Below, piece by piece: positions 7,346-13,408 of a stretch of DNA of 13,408 bases. The stretch covers positions 1 to 13,408 of the forward strand of contig DASZDK010000095.1 in NCBI GenBank assembly GCA_035942035.1. Direction: 5' to 3'. A program made the translations under genes and the position numbers. The stretch comes from JAHWJR01 sp035942035 (GTDB lineage: Bacteria; Actinomycetota; Acidimicrobiia; Acidimicrobiales; CADCSY01). The notes below the pieces were generated by a model, which saw only the letters and a list, made by a program, of their open reading frames with translations, was not told where the DNA came from and ran no database searches. The stretch's first letter is position 1; the number at the start of each line of letters is the position of its first letter.

Positions 7346-8020
7346 GTGGAGCAGGGCGGCGCACACCGACTGGCACTGTTGAAGGCGCTCGGCGACAACA
7401 CCCGCTACGCCATCTACCTGGAGCTGGCCCGGTCACCGGTCCCGCTGTCGACGGCGGACGTGGCCGGCTCGCTCGACCTGCACGCCAACACCGTGCGGCC
7501 TCACCTCGAGCGGATGCGCGACGTCGGTCTGCTCTCGGTCGAGACCGAGAGCCGGGGTGGCGTGGGCCGCCCCCAGCACCGGTACTCGCTCGCCAACGAG
7601 GCGCCCTCGCTGGGCCTGGAGCCACCCCCCATGCCCCTTCTGGCCCGGATGTTGGCCGGGGTGGCGGCCGCCGCCGGCGCCGCTCCCCAGGAGGCGGCGG
7701 AGATCGGACGTGAGCAGGGCCGGTCGGCGGCGGCGGCGCTCGGCACCGGCGACGACGGCGACGACTGCGTGGCTGCTCTGGCCGCCGAGCTGGGACGGCT
7801 GGGCTTCGACCCCGCCGTGGCTGACGAAGGCGAGGCGGTGAGCGTCGCCTTTGCCCACTGCCCGTTCGCCGAGCTGGCCCAGGCCCACCCCGAGCTGGTG
7901 TGCCACCTCCATCGGGGGATGGTCGAGGGCTTCGTCGAGGCGGTGGGGGGGGCATCGGTCGAGCGCTTCCAGACCCTGCTCGATCGTGAGCCGTGCCAGG
8001 TTGAGCTGTCCCGGTCCTGA
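7346..8020 (+). CDS. SufR-like winged-helix regulator with C-terminal cysteines (likely Fe-S sensor)
   Basis: The protein has 224 residues from GTG 7346 (231 if the in-frame ATG at 7325 is used). Residues about 5-82 form an ArsR/DeoR-type winged helix: ALGDNTRYAIYLEL leads into LSTADVAGSLDLHANTVRPHLERM, the recognition helix, then a wing ending GRPQHRY. The C-terminal part contains Cys172, Cys186 and Cys217 (AHCPF, ELVCHLH, REPCQVEL), in the pattern C-x13-C-x30-C. SufR-type repressors use C-terminal cysteines to bind an Fe-S cluster and control Fe-S assembly genes. Its position between mrp and an A-type carrier gene supports the same role here, although the ligand is not proven. GTG 7346 lies exactly 7 nt after TAAACT, consistent with leaderless translation; ATG 7325 has GGGAG immediately before it and remains possible. 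The erpA-like gene follows 56 nt downstream in the same direction. Confidence 0.75.
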   Translation: MEQGGAHRLALLKALGDNTRYAIYLELARSPVPLSTADVAGSLDLHANTVRPHLERMRDVGLLSVETESRGGVGRPQHRYSLANEAPSLGLEPPPMPLLARMLAGVAAAAGAAPQEAAEIGREQGRSAAAALGTGDDGDDCVAALAAELGRLGFDPAVADEGEAVSVAFAHCPFAELAQAHPELVCHLHRGMVEGFVEAVGGASVERFQTLLDREPCQVELSRS

Positions 8021-8076
8021 GGGCCGCCGGTACACTTGGTCGAGGTCGTGGTATCAGCAGGACGGAGGAGCAAGCG

Positions 8077-8397
8077 ATGATCAGCGTCACCGACAGCGCA
8101 GCGAACAAGGTCAAGCAGCTCTTGGAGGCGGAGGGTGACACCGAGATGGCCCTGCGGGTCGCGGTGCGTCCCGGCGGCTGCTCCGGGTTCAGCTACGAGA
8201 TGTACTTCGACGGCGACATCAACGGCGACGACATCAAGCACGATGTCGACGGCGTTCGCGTGGTCACCGACCCCGGCAGCGCCAAGCTGCTCAACGGCGC
8301 CGTCCTCGACTACAAGGACGGCCTCCAGGGCGCCGGCTTCGCCATCAACAATCCCAACGCCCAGCGCACCTGCGGCTGCGGGCAGTCCTTCTCGTAG
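8077..8397 (+). CDS. erpA: A-type iron-sulfur carrier protein (ErpA/IscA/HesB family)
   Basis: The 106-residue protein has the full HesB-like domain and the three invariant cysteines: Cys35 in PGGCSGFSY, and Cys99 and Cys101 in the C-terminal TCGCGQSF. These bind a [2Fe-2S] or [4Fe-4S] cluster between subunits for delivery to client enzymes in the cytosol. The start ATG 8077 has a strong ribosome site, GGAGGAG (8064-8070), unlike the leaderless-looking genes around it. A possible -10, TACACT (8031-8036), lies 41 nt before the start, so it may have its own promoter in addition to read-through from the SufR-like gene. ErpA and IscA cannot be told apart safely from sequence alone; the length and the short GCG-type tail favour the ErpA/HesB group. 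Confidence 0.93.
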   Translation: MISVTDSAANKVKQLLEAEGDTEMALRVAVRPGGCSGFSYEMYFDGDINGDDIKHDVDGVRVVTDPGSAKLLNGAVLDYKDGLQGAGFAINNPNAQRTCGCGQSFS

Positions 8398-8441
8398 CGA
8401 TCAGGCGCCGGCGCCTCCGGGCGCCCCAGCACCCGTGGTAC

Positions 8442-8466
8442 CGGCCGGCCTTTCTCGGGCCGGCCG
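8442..8466. terminator. GC-rich hairpin between convergent erpA and lipoprotein genes
   Basis: CGGCCGGCC (8442-8450) and GGCCGGCCG (8458-8466) form a perfect 9-bp stem with loop TTTCTCG. It lies 45 nt after the erpA stop and 47 nt from the end of the opposite gene, suiting a bidirectional terminator. A 14-bp perfect palindrome AGGCGCCGGCGCCT lies just upstream at 8403-8416. No T tract is present. Confidence 0.6.
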
Positions 8467-8512
8467 ATTCGCGTCGGTGCACCGCCCGCTGAGCGACCGC
8501 CGGCGCCCGGCC

Positions 8513-9397
8513 TCAGTCGGTGAGCGAGGCGAGGGCCTGGTCGAGCTCGGTGGCGTCATAGGTGTAGTCGAGCCGGGAGCTGATGGTGCCGTCAGGAGTC
8601 GCCAGGAACAGCGAGGGCTCCCAGGCCAGGCCGTAGGCCCGTACCACGTCGGTGACCTCACGGGCAGAGTCGTCGGTGTAGACCTCGGCGTGGATCATGG
8701 TCACCCGGTCGGCGTAGTCGGGCTGGCGGGCCACCAGCAGGTCGAGCACCGGGCCGCAGATGGCCGTCTGGCAGTAGGCCGGAGTCGCCACCAGCAAGGC
8801 GATGGCACGGTCGCCGGCCATGGCCTCGTCCAGGCTGACCTCGTGGAGCGGGCAGGGGGGCTCGGCGGTGCAGATGGGGTCGACGCCGCGAGGGTCGTCG
8901 ATGGTCGGACTGGGAACCGGGATCAGGGAGTCGCCGACCACGGGGACAGCCGGGACCTCACCCGGTGGGCGAGCGGCCACCGGTGTCTCGGCCGGTTGCC
9001 CGTCGACATCGGCGACGATGCGCCAGTTGCCGGGCTCGGGGAAGCTGGTGACCAGGGGGAAGTAGGGCCGCGGGATTCCCTCGCCGTGGCGCTCGACCGT
9101 CACCGGCTCGCCCAGTTCGTCCGTGCCGACCGGGCCCACTCGTACGGAGAACTCGGCGGGGACGTCGTCGATCACGACGCCCGATGCGTCGGCCAGGGCG
9201 AGGGGCAGCCGCACCTCCACGCCGGCGGGCTGCTCGGGGGAGAACACCCGGGCGAGGGTCAGGCCGGCGGCCGCTTCGGTGGTGGCCGTCTGCTGCTGCG
9301 GGCCCGTCCGACCGCTGCCGCAGGCAACCAGGGCCGCCACGCTGCCGGCACCGGCCAGCAGCAGGCGGCGGCGGGTGATCACCAATCGAGCGTCCAC
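8513..9397 (-). CDS. Tat-type lipoprotein with a thioredoxin-like C-terminal domain
   Basis: The 294-residue protein opens with a twin-arginine-like signal (ITRRRLLLAG) and a lipobox LVAC (Cys26), so it is probably exported by Tat and lipid-anchored outside the membrane. Residues about 45-140 look like an all-beta, Ig-like domain (ending EPGNWRIVADVDG). A Pro-rich linker with a Cys pair (Cys176 and Cys182 in DPICTAEPPCP) follows, then a thioredoxin-like domain (about 195-294) with Cys209 and Cys214 in PAYCQTAICGPV, and a cis-Pro candidate at WEPSLFL. The C-x4-C spacing is unlike the CxxC of thioredoxin or the CxxxC of SCO proteins. A redox or metal-delivery role is inferred. Start: GTG 9395-9397 has GGAGGAG directly upstream, though close (1-3 nt); a TAGGGT hexamer ends 8 nt before it. 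TTG 9385 and GTG 9382 are alternative starts. The gene is divergent from the molybdopterin enzyme across 25 bp. Confidence 0.75.
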   Translation of the reverse strand: MDARLVITRRRLLLAGAGSVAALVACGSGRTGPQQQTATTEAAAGLTLARVFSPEQPAGVEVRLPLALADASGVVIDDVPAEFSVRVGPVGTDELGEPVTVERHGEGIPRPYFPLVTSFPEPGNWRIVADVDGQPAETPVAARPPGEVPAVPVVGDSLIPVPSPTIDDPRGVDPICTAEPPCPLHEVSLDEAMAGDRAIALLVATPAYCQTAICGPVLDLLVARQPDYADRVTMIHAEVYTDDSAREVTDVVRAYGLAWEPSLFLATPDGTISSRLDYTYDATELDQALASLTD

Positions 9398-9417
9398 GCT
9401 CCTCCACCCTAGGGTGG
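9388..9417. promoter_or_regulatory. Palindromic divergent promoter/operator between lipoprotein and molybdopterin enzyme
   Basis: CCACCCTAGGGTGG (9404-9417) is a perfect 14-bp palindrome centred in the 25-bp gap between the divergent GTG starts at 9397 and 9423. Because of the symmetry, TAGGGT occurs on both strands, 7 nt before the plus start and 8 nt before the minus start, fitting overlapping leaderless promoters. Next to it, GAGCGT-cc-ACGCTC (9388-9401) forms a second dyad over the minus start codon. A dimeric regulator could bind here (inference). Confidence 0.5.
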
Positions 9418-9422
9418 CCGTC

Positions 9423-11015
9423 GTGGCCGGCAGCATCACCTTGGAGGTGGACGGTTGTGCCGTCGAGGTGCCGGACGACGGCGCCTCGCTGCTCGAGGTG
9501 TTGCGCGACCGGCTGGGCGTGCGCTCGCCCAAGGACGGCTGCAGCCCCCAGGGTCAGTGCGGGTGCTGCACGGTCCTGGTCGACGGCGCCCCCCGGGTGG
9601 CCTGCGTCACGCCGGTTCGCCGGGTGGCCGGGCGGCGGGTGACCACGGTGGCGGGTCTGCCGGCCGAGGAGCGGGAGCGGTGGGCCGGGGCGTTCCTCGC
9701 CACCGGGGCCAGCCAGTGCGGCTTCTGCACTCCCGGGATCGTCGTGCGTCTCTCGGCGCTGGCCGCCAGATCCGGCGGGGCCGGGGAGGAGGCCGCGGTG
9801 GAGCGGGCCCTGGGCGCCCACCTGTGCCGCTGCACCGGTTGGCGGACGATTGTCGAGGCGTGGGCCGTCGCCCGTTCGGGCGGGCGGACCGGGGCAGGTG
9901 CCGGGCCGCTCTCGCCGCCGCCGGGCAGCAGGGACCTCGCCGCCGCCGCCGTTCGGGCCACCCTCGAGGGTGGGGCGCCCCAGGTGGTGGGCACCGACGT
10001 GGTGCTGGGCGCCGGCGGCTTCGCCGACGACACCGCGCCGCCGGACGCCCTGGTGGCCGTGCTGGACGGCTGCGGTGGCTGGGCCGTGGGGGAGACGTTG
10101 CACGAGGCCCGGGCCGTGGCCGGCAAGGTCCAAGGCCGGCGCAGCACGATCGACCTGCGCCATCCCCTCGAGGTCCCGCCCGGTGAATGGGAACTGACGC
10201 TGCGGACCACCTGGGTCGAGCCGGCCTACCTGGAGACCGACGCCTCGTGGTGTGAGCCCGGCGGCGAGCCGGCCACGCCGCTCGCCAACGGCGGCGCCTT
10301 CGGGGGCAAGCGCGACTCCGCGGCGCCCGCCGCCGCCCGCCGCCTGGCGGACGAGCACGGGCGCCCGGTGCGGGTGCTGCTGTCGCGGGAGGACACCGTG
10401 CGTCTCGGCGCCAAGCGCCCGCCCGTCGCCGCCGGGGTGCGGGCCGACGGCACCGGGGTGCTGCGGGTGGTGCGCACGCCGGGGATCGCCGCCGCCGTCT
10501 CCGTCGTCGCTCCTGGGCTCGTCGTGGAGGAGGTCGACGTGGCCGGCCCCCCGACCTCGGCTGCCCTGCGCAGCGCCGGCCAGGCCGAGGCCCTGGTCCT
10601 GCTGGCGGCCGTGCGAGGCGAGTCCCCCGTCTCGGTGACCACGCCGGCCGGCGCGACTGCGGTGGCCGAGGTCGGCGACCGCGACGTGCACGTCCGAGTG
10701 AAGTGCGGCCGACCGCTCGACGAGGTGGTGCTGCGCTCCTATTGCACCGGCGCCGCCCACATGGCCCTGGGATGGGTACGGCGGGAGGGCATCGCCGTCG
10801 ACGAGGAGGGCACCGTCCACGACCTCACCATCCGCTCCTTCGGCATCCTGCGGGCGGGTGAGACACCTCGCGTGGAGGTCGACGTCGTCGCCTCCGACGC
10901 CTCCCCGGTGAACGGGTCCGACGCCGTGTTCGCCGCGGTGGCGGCCGCCGAATGGCTGCGCCAGGGTTGCCCCCAGGACTGGCCCAGTTCCCGAGCCCGA
11001 GGAGGCCCCAAATGA
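9423..11015 (+). CDS. Compact xanthine-dehydrogenase-like fusion: [2Fe-2S] domain plus molybdopterin domain
   Basis: Residues 1-150 match the small Fe-S subunit of the xanthine dehydrogenase/CO dehydrogenase family: the plant-type cluster is bound by Cys40, Cys46, Cys49 and Cys61 (GCSPQGQCGCCTV), and the second cluster by Cys99/Cys102 (QCGFCTPG) and Cys135/Cys137 (LCRCTGW). After a Pro/Gly linker, residues about 168-515 resemble the molybdopterin subunit, with a reduced hammerhead-like part, YLETDASW, the cofactor-binding loop NGGAFGGK (289-296), and DLTIRSFGILRAGETP near the end. Family members oxidise purines, aldehydes or related compounds by hydroxylation. At about 350 residues the molybdopterin part is roughly half the usual length (about 750), and the C-terminal GVGE motif with the catalytic Glu is not seen (VNGSDAVF instead). 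The FAD subunit is absent from the window. The start is GTG 9423, 7 nt after TAGGGT; GTG 9414 is an alternative. The stop overlaps the ridA-like start. Confidence 0.8.
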   Translation: MAGSITLEVDGCAVEVPDDGASLLEVLRDRLGVRSPKDGCSPQGQCGCCTVLVDGAPRVACVTPVRRVAGRRVTTVAGLPAEERERWAGAFLATGASQCGFCTPGIVVRLSALAARSGGAGEEAAVERALGAHLCRCTGWRTIVEAWAVARSGGRTGAGAGPLSPPPGSRDLAAAAVRATLEGGAPQVVGTDVVLGAGGFADDTAPPDALVAVLDGCGGWAVGETLHEARAVAGKVQGRRSTIDLRHPLEVPPGEWELTLRTTWVEPAYLETDASWCEPGGEPATPLANGGAFGGKRDSAAPAAARRLADEHGRPVRVLLSREDTVRLGAKRPPVAAGVRADGTGVLRVVRTPGIAAAVSVVAPGLVVEEVDVAGPPTSAALRSAGQAEALVLLAAVRGESPVSVTTPAGATAVAEVGDRDVHVRVKCGRPLDEVVLRSYCTGAAHMALGWVRREGIAVDEEGTVHDLTIRSFGILRAGETPRVEVDVVASDASPVNGSDAVFAAVAAAEWLRQGCPQDWPSSRARGGPK

Positions 11016-11365
11016 GCACCCCTGTCGGTCCCTACACCCCCGTGGTGCGTGCCGGCGACTGGCTGGTGGTGTCCGGCCAGGTGGGAATCAGAGACGGCGC
11101 CCTGGTGCACGGCGGCACCCAGGACCAGCTCCGCCAGGCCCTCGAGAACCTGAGGGGCCTGCTCGAGGCGGAGGGTGCGTCGCTGGCCGACGTGGTCAAG
11201 ACGACGCTGTTCCTGCGTCACCTCAGCGACTACCAAGCGGCCAACGCCACCTACGTCGCCGCCTTCGGGGACCACCGCCCCGCTCGCTCCGCCGTCGGTG
11301 TGGCCGACCTGCCGCTCAACGCCCTGGTGGAGATCGAGGCGTGGGCCTACGTGGGACGGCCCTGA
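11012..11365 (+). CDS. RidA family (YjgF/Rid) enamine/imine deaminase
   Basis: The 117-residue protein spans the whole Rid fold: GPYTPVVRAGDWLVVSGQVG at the N-terminus, a central helix (QALENLRGLLEAEGASLADVVK), and the C-terminal signature RPARSAVGVADLPLNALVEIEA. Arg in RSAV matches the conserved arginine that holds the substrate carboxylate in RidA-type enzymes, and the Glu in VEIEA is also conserved. RidA hydrolyses reactive 2-aminoacrylate and similar enamines/imines made by PLP enzymes; other Rid subfamilies act in pyrimidine or aromatic catabolism. The ATG at 11012-11014 overlaps the TGA of the molybdopterin enzyme (ATGA), with AGGAGG (11000-11005) at 6-nt spacing, so the two are translationally coupled and probably work in one pathway. 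It ends 26 nt from the convergent glnR-like stop. Confidence 0.92.
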   Translation: MSTPVGPYTPVVRAGDWLVVSGQVGIRDGALVHGGTQDQLRQALENLRGLLEAEGASLADVVKTTLFLRHLSDYQAANATYVAAFGDHRPARSAVGVADLPLNALVEIEAWAYVGRP

Positions 11366-11391
11366 GTCGGCCCCCGGCCAACGCTGCTCCT

Positions 11392-12072
11392 TCAGACTCC
11401 CCAGCGACTCTCGCCGAAGCGGTACCCGACCGACCGGACGGTCGTGATGAGGCTGGCCCGTTCCTCGCCCAGCTTGGCCCGGAGCCGCCGCACGTGGACG
11501 TCGACGGTGCGGGCCCCGCCGTAGTAGTCGTAACCCCACACCCGGCTGAGCAGGGTCTCGCGGGTGAACACCTTGCCGGGGTGGGAGGAGAGGAACTTCA
11601 ACAGCTCGTACTCCATGTAGGTGAGGTCGAGAGGCCGTCCGGCGACGGCGGCCTGATAGGTCTCCAGGTTGAGCACGAGGTCGCCGTACTCGATCAGCTC
11701 CGGCCGAGTTCCCTGGCCGGTGCGCCAGAACAGGTGCTTGAGCCGGGTCTCCAGCTCGCCGGGGCGGACGGGAACGAGGCAGAAGTCGTCGAAGAGGTCG
11801 TCGCGGAGGTCGAGGTGGGCGAGCTGCCCGGGCTGCAGCAAGAGCAGCACGGGCTCGAGCGGCAGATCCCGCTTGCGCAGCGAGCGGCACAAGGAGAAGG
11901 CGCCGTCGGGATCGTCGGTGCCGGCGACCACGGCGCCGGCCCAGCCGTCCTCGGGCTCCACGCGGTCAGCTTCGTCGACACTGTGTGCCGCCTTCCACGG
12001 GTAGCCGCCGAGGTCGAGCGTCTGGGCCAGCTCGGCTGCGGGTGGGTCGGGGAAGACCAGCAGTGGCTCCAC
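11392..12072 (-). CDS. glnR: GlnR-like OmpR-family nitrogen regulator with degenerate receiver
   Basis: The 226-residue protein has an N-terminal receiver-like domain (about 1-115) and an OmpR-type winged helix (about 128-220). The DNA-binding part is very close to actinobacterial GlnR as I recall it: LDLTYMEYELLKFL, HPGKVFTRETLLSRVWGYDY, then GGARTVDVHVRRLRAKLG and VRSVGYRF. GlnR is an orphan regulator that controls glutamine synthetase, ammonium transport and other nitrogen genes. In the receiver, the position of the phospho-acceptor Asp reads GAVVAGTDD, giving Ala50, and no acidic pocket is evident, so phosphorylation is unlikely. The start is GTG 12070-12072, 7 nt after the glutamine synthetase stop; GAGG in the end of that gene may serve as a weak ribosome site, so translational coupling is likely. 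The placement directly after glnA strongly supports a nitrogen role. Confidence 0.85.
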   Translation of the reverse strand: MEPLLVFPDPPAAELAQTLDLGGYPWKAAHSVDEADRVEPEDGWAGAVVAGTDDPDGAFSLCRSLRKRDLPLEPVLLLLQPGQLAHLDLRDDLFDDFCLVPVRPGELETRLKHLFWRTGQGTRPELIEYGDLVLNLETYQAAVAGRPLDLTYMEYELLKFLSSHPGKVFTRETLLSRVWGYDYYGGARTVDVHVRRLRAKLGEERASLITTVRSVGYRFGESRWGV

Positions 12073-12079
12073 CGGCGGA

Positions 12080-13408
12080 CTACAACCTCGGTAGGTAGCG
12101 TTCGAGCTCGAACTGGCTGACCTGGGTCTTGTAGTCGGCCCACTCCGAGCGCTTGTTGCGAATGAACCACTCGAAGACGTGCTCGCCGAGCGTCGCCGCC
12201 GCCAGCTCGGAACCCTCCATGGCGTTCACGGCCTCATTGAGGTTGCCGGGCAGGGGGCGGATGCCCTCGGCCAGCAGCTCCTCGGGGGTGAGCTCGTAGA
12301 GGTTGGCCCGGGTCTCCGGCGGCAGCTCGTAGCCCTCCTCGACCCCTTCGAGCCCGGCGGCCAACACCATGGCAAAGGCCAGGTAGGGGTTGCACGCCGG
12401 GTCCGGGGCTCGGTACTCGATGCGGGTGGAGTCGGCCTTGTTGCGCTTGGAGTGGGGGACGTTGACGACGACCGAGCGGTTGTTGCGAGCCCACGACACG
12501 TACACCGGCGCCTCATAGCCCACCACCAGGCGCTTGTACGAGTTCACCCACTGGTTGGTGACCGCGGTGATCTCCGGGGCGTGGCGGAGCAGGCCGGCGA
12601 TGAACCCCTTGGCGATCTTGGACAGGCCGTGCTCGTCACCGGGGTCGTGGAAGGCGTTGACGTCGCCTTCGAAGAGGGAGAAGTGGGTGTGCATCCCCGA
12701 GCCCTGCACCCCGGCGATGGGCTTGGGCATGAAGGTGGCGTACACGCCCCGCTCCTGGGCGATCTCCTTGACCATCAGCCGCAGCGTCATGACGGTGTCG
12801 GCCATGGTCAGGGCGTCGGTGTGGCGAAGGTCGATCTCGTGCTGGCTCGGGCTGTCCTCGTGCTGGGAGTACTCGACGGGTACGCCCATCTCCTCCAGCG
12901 TCAGCACCGTCTGCTTGCGCAGATCGCTGGTGAGGTCGGCCACGGCCAGCTCGAAGTACGAGCCCCGGTCGAGCAGGCCCGGCGGGTGCGACGGATCGGC
13001 GTCGGAGAAGTAGAAGTACTCGACCTCGGGGGCGGCGTAGAACGAGAAGCCGCGCTGGCGGGCCCGCTCGAGCGTCCGACGCAGGACGTTGCGGGGATCG
13101 CCTTCGAACGGGGTCCCGTCGAGGTGGCTCACGTCGCAGAAGACCCTGGCCATGGGGGCGTCGGCCCCTTGGAGAGGAAGGATCTGGAACGTCTTGGGAT
13201 CTGGTCGAGCCAGGACGTCGCTCTCCTGCACCCTGCTGAAGCCCTGGATGGCCGAGCCGTCGAAGGTCATGCCCTCCTCCAGCGCGGTCTGGAGCTCGGC
13301 GGGCGTGATGCTGAACGCCTTGGGCGTGCCCAACACGTCGGTGAACCAGAGCTGCACGAAGCGGATGCCGCGCTCCTCCACCGTGTGCATCACGTAGTCC
13401 TGCTGGCG
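12080..13408 (-). CDS. glnA: Glutamine synthetase type I (5' end outside the window)
   Basis: The gene runs off the right edge; 442 residues are visible, beginning RQQDYVMHTVEERGIRFVQL. This aligns with the first residues of actinobacterial glutamine synthetases, so only the start codon and perhaps one or two residues are missing. The internal GTG 13393 is not the true start, since coding homology continues before it. Conserved GSI motifs are present: FDGSAIQGF with the loop ESDVLARPDP, EVEYF (metal-binding Glu), KPIAGVQGSGMHTHFSLF (ATP/metal site), NQWVNSYKRLV, and RNNRS with EYRAPDPACNPYLAFA. It makes glutamine from glutamate, ammonia and ATP. The compact length and the GTPFEGDPRN segment resemble the alpha-type (Bacillus-like) GSI; a Tyr is present in ANLYELTPEE near the adenylylation region of beta-type enzymes, so regulation by adenylylation is unclear. 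It is the first visible gene of a glnA-glnR operon; its promoter lies outside the window. Confidence 0.95.
   Translation of the reverse strand, partial: RQQDYVMHTVEERGIRFVQLWFTDVLGTPKAFSITPAELQTALEEGMTFDGSAIQGFSRVQESDVLARPDPKTFQILPLQGADAPMARVFCDVSHLDGTPFEGDPRNVLRRTLERARQRGFSFYAAPEVEYFYFSDADPSHPPGLLDRGSYFELAVADLTSDLRKQTVLTLEEMGVPVEYSQHEDSPSQHEIDLRHTDALTMADTVMTLRLMVKEIAQERGVYATFMPKPIAGVQGSGMHTHFSLFEGDVNAFHDPGDEHGLSKIAKGFIAGLLRHAPEITAVTNQWVNSYKRLVVGYEAPVYVSWARNNRSVVVNVPHSKRNKADSTRIEYRAPDPACNPYLAFAMVLAAGLEGVEEGYELPPETRANLYELTPEELLAEGIRPLPGNLNEAVNAMEGSELAAATLGEHVFEWFIRNKRSEWADYKTQVSQFELERYLPRL

Noticed and set aside
7304..7366. Upstream extension of mrp to the in-frame start at 7366
   Set aside because: It would overlap the divergent regulator and cover its promoter; the added residues lack similarity to Mrp, and TAGAAT sits just before ATG 7303.
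8497..8509. CCGCCGGCGCCCG, a 13-bp match to part of the 5943/6028 repeat
   Set aside because: The rest of the unit is absent, and such a GC-only string is likely by chance at this base composition.
8958..10820. 620-codon open frame on the minus strand
   Set aside because: Antisense to the molybdopterin enzyme and out of frame with the lipoprotein; no motifs and a biased composition.
13391..13393. GTG as the glutamine synthetase start
   Set aside because: The frame stays open to the window edge and encodes RQQDYV, which fits the family N-terminus, so the start lies outside the window.

Overview
The window is a stretch of very GC-rich, gene-dense bacterial chromosome. The best taxonomic guess is a high-GC actinobacterium, possibly class Acidimicrobiia. 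The reasons are the strong G/C bias at third codon positions, frequent GTG starts, a GlnR-type OmpR regulator, an actinobacterial-style glutamine synthetase N-terminus and many apparently leaderless genes. The taxonomic assignment is inference. No tRNA, rRNA, CRISPR array, insertion sequence or phage gene is visible.

Layout. (1) Positions 1-1845, envelope genes: the C-terminal end of a class A penicillin-binding protein, a convergent membrane-anchored trypsin-like protein that has lost two of its three catalytic residues, and a divergent fxsA. (2) 1846-5935: terminator-like hairpins, an uncharacterised 86-residue disordered small protein on the minus strand with a near-consensus promoter, then an ABC exporter made of a MacB/LolD-type ATPase and a 958-residue double-FtsX permease. 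(3) 5936-6124: an intergenic stretch holding two direct copies of a 74-bp palindrome-rich repeat. (4) 6125-8397, an iron-sulfur locus: mrp (cluster carrier), a divergent SufR-like Cys-rich winged-helix regulator, and an ErpA/IscA-type A-type carrier. (5) 8398-11365: a Tat/lipobox thioredoxin-like lipoprotein divergent from a compact fusion of a [2Fe-2S] domain and a molybdopterin domain (xanthine-dehydrogenase-like), which is translationally coupled to a RidA-family deaminase. (6) 11366-13408, nitrogen control on the minus strand: glutamine synthetase type I (running off the right edge) followed 7 nt later by a GlnR-like regulator whose phospho-acceptor Asp is replaced.

How parts fit together. 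Mrp and ErpA deliver Fe-S clusters and the SufR-like protein probably senses them; the molybdenum-iron enzyme next door is a plausible client (inference). RidA removes reactive enamine/imine intermediates and is coupled to the oxidoreductase, which suggests catabolism of a nitrogen heterocycle. The nearby glnA-glnR pair governs ammonium assimilation.

The most unusual points are the recurring arrangement of a -10-like hexamer, 7 or 8 nt, then ATG/GTG at seven starts, the pseudoprotease, the shortened molybdopterin fusion enzyme, the 14-bp palindrome between divergent starts at about 9410, the repeated intergenic element, and the small disordered protein. I do not see one self-contained new defence or mobile system here. 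All of this comes from reading the sequence; no database search was run.
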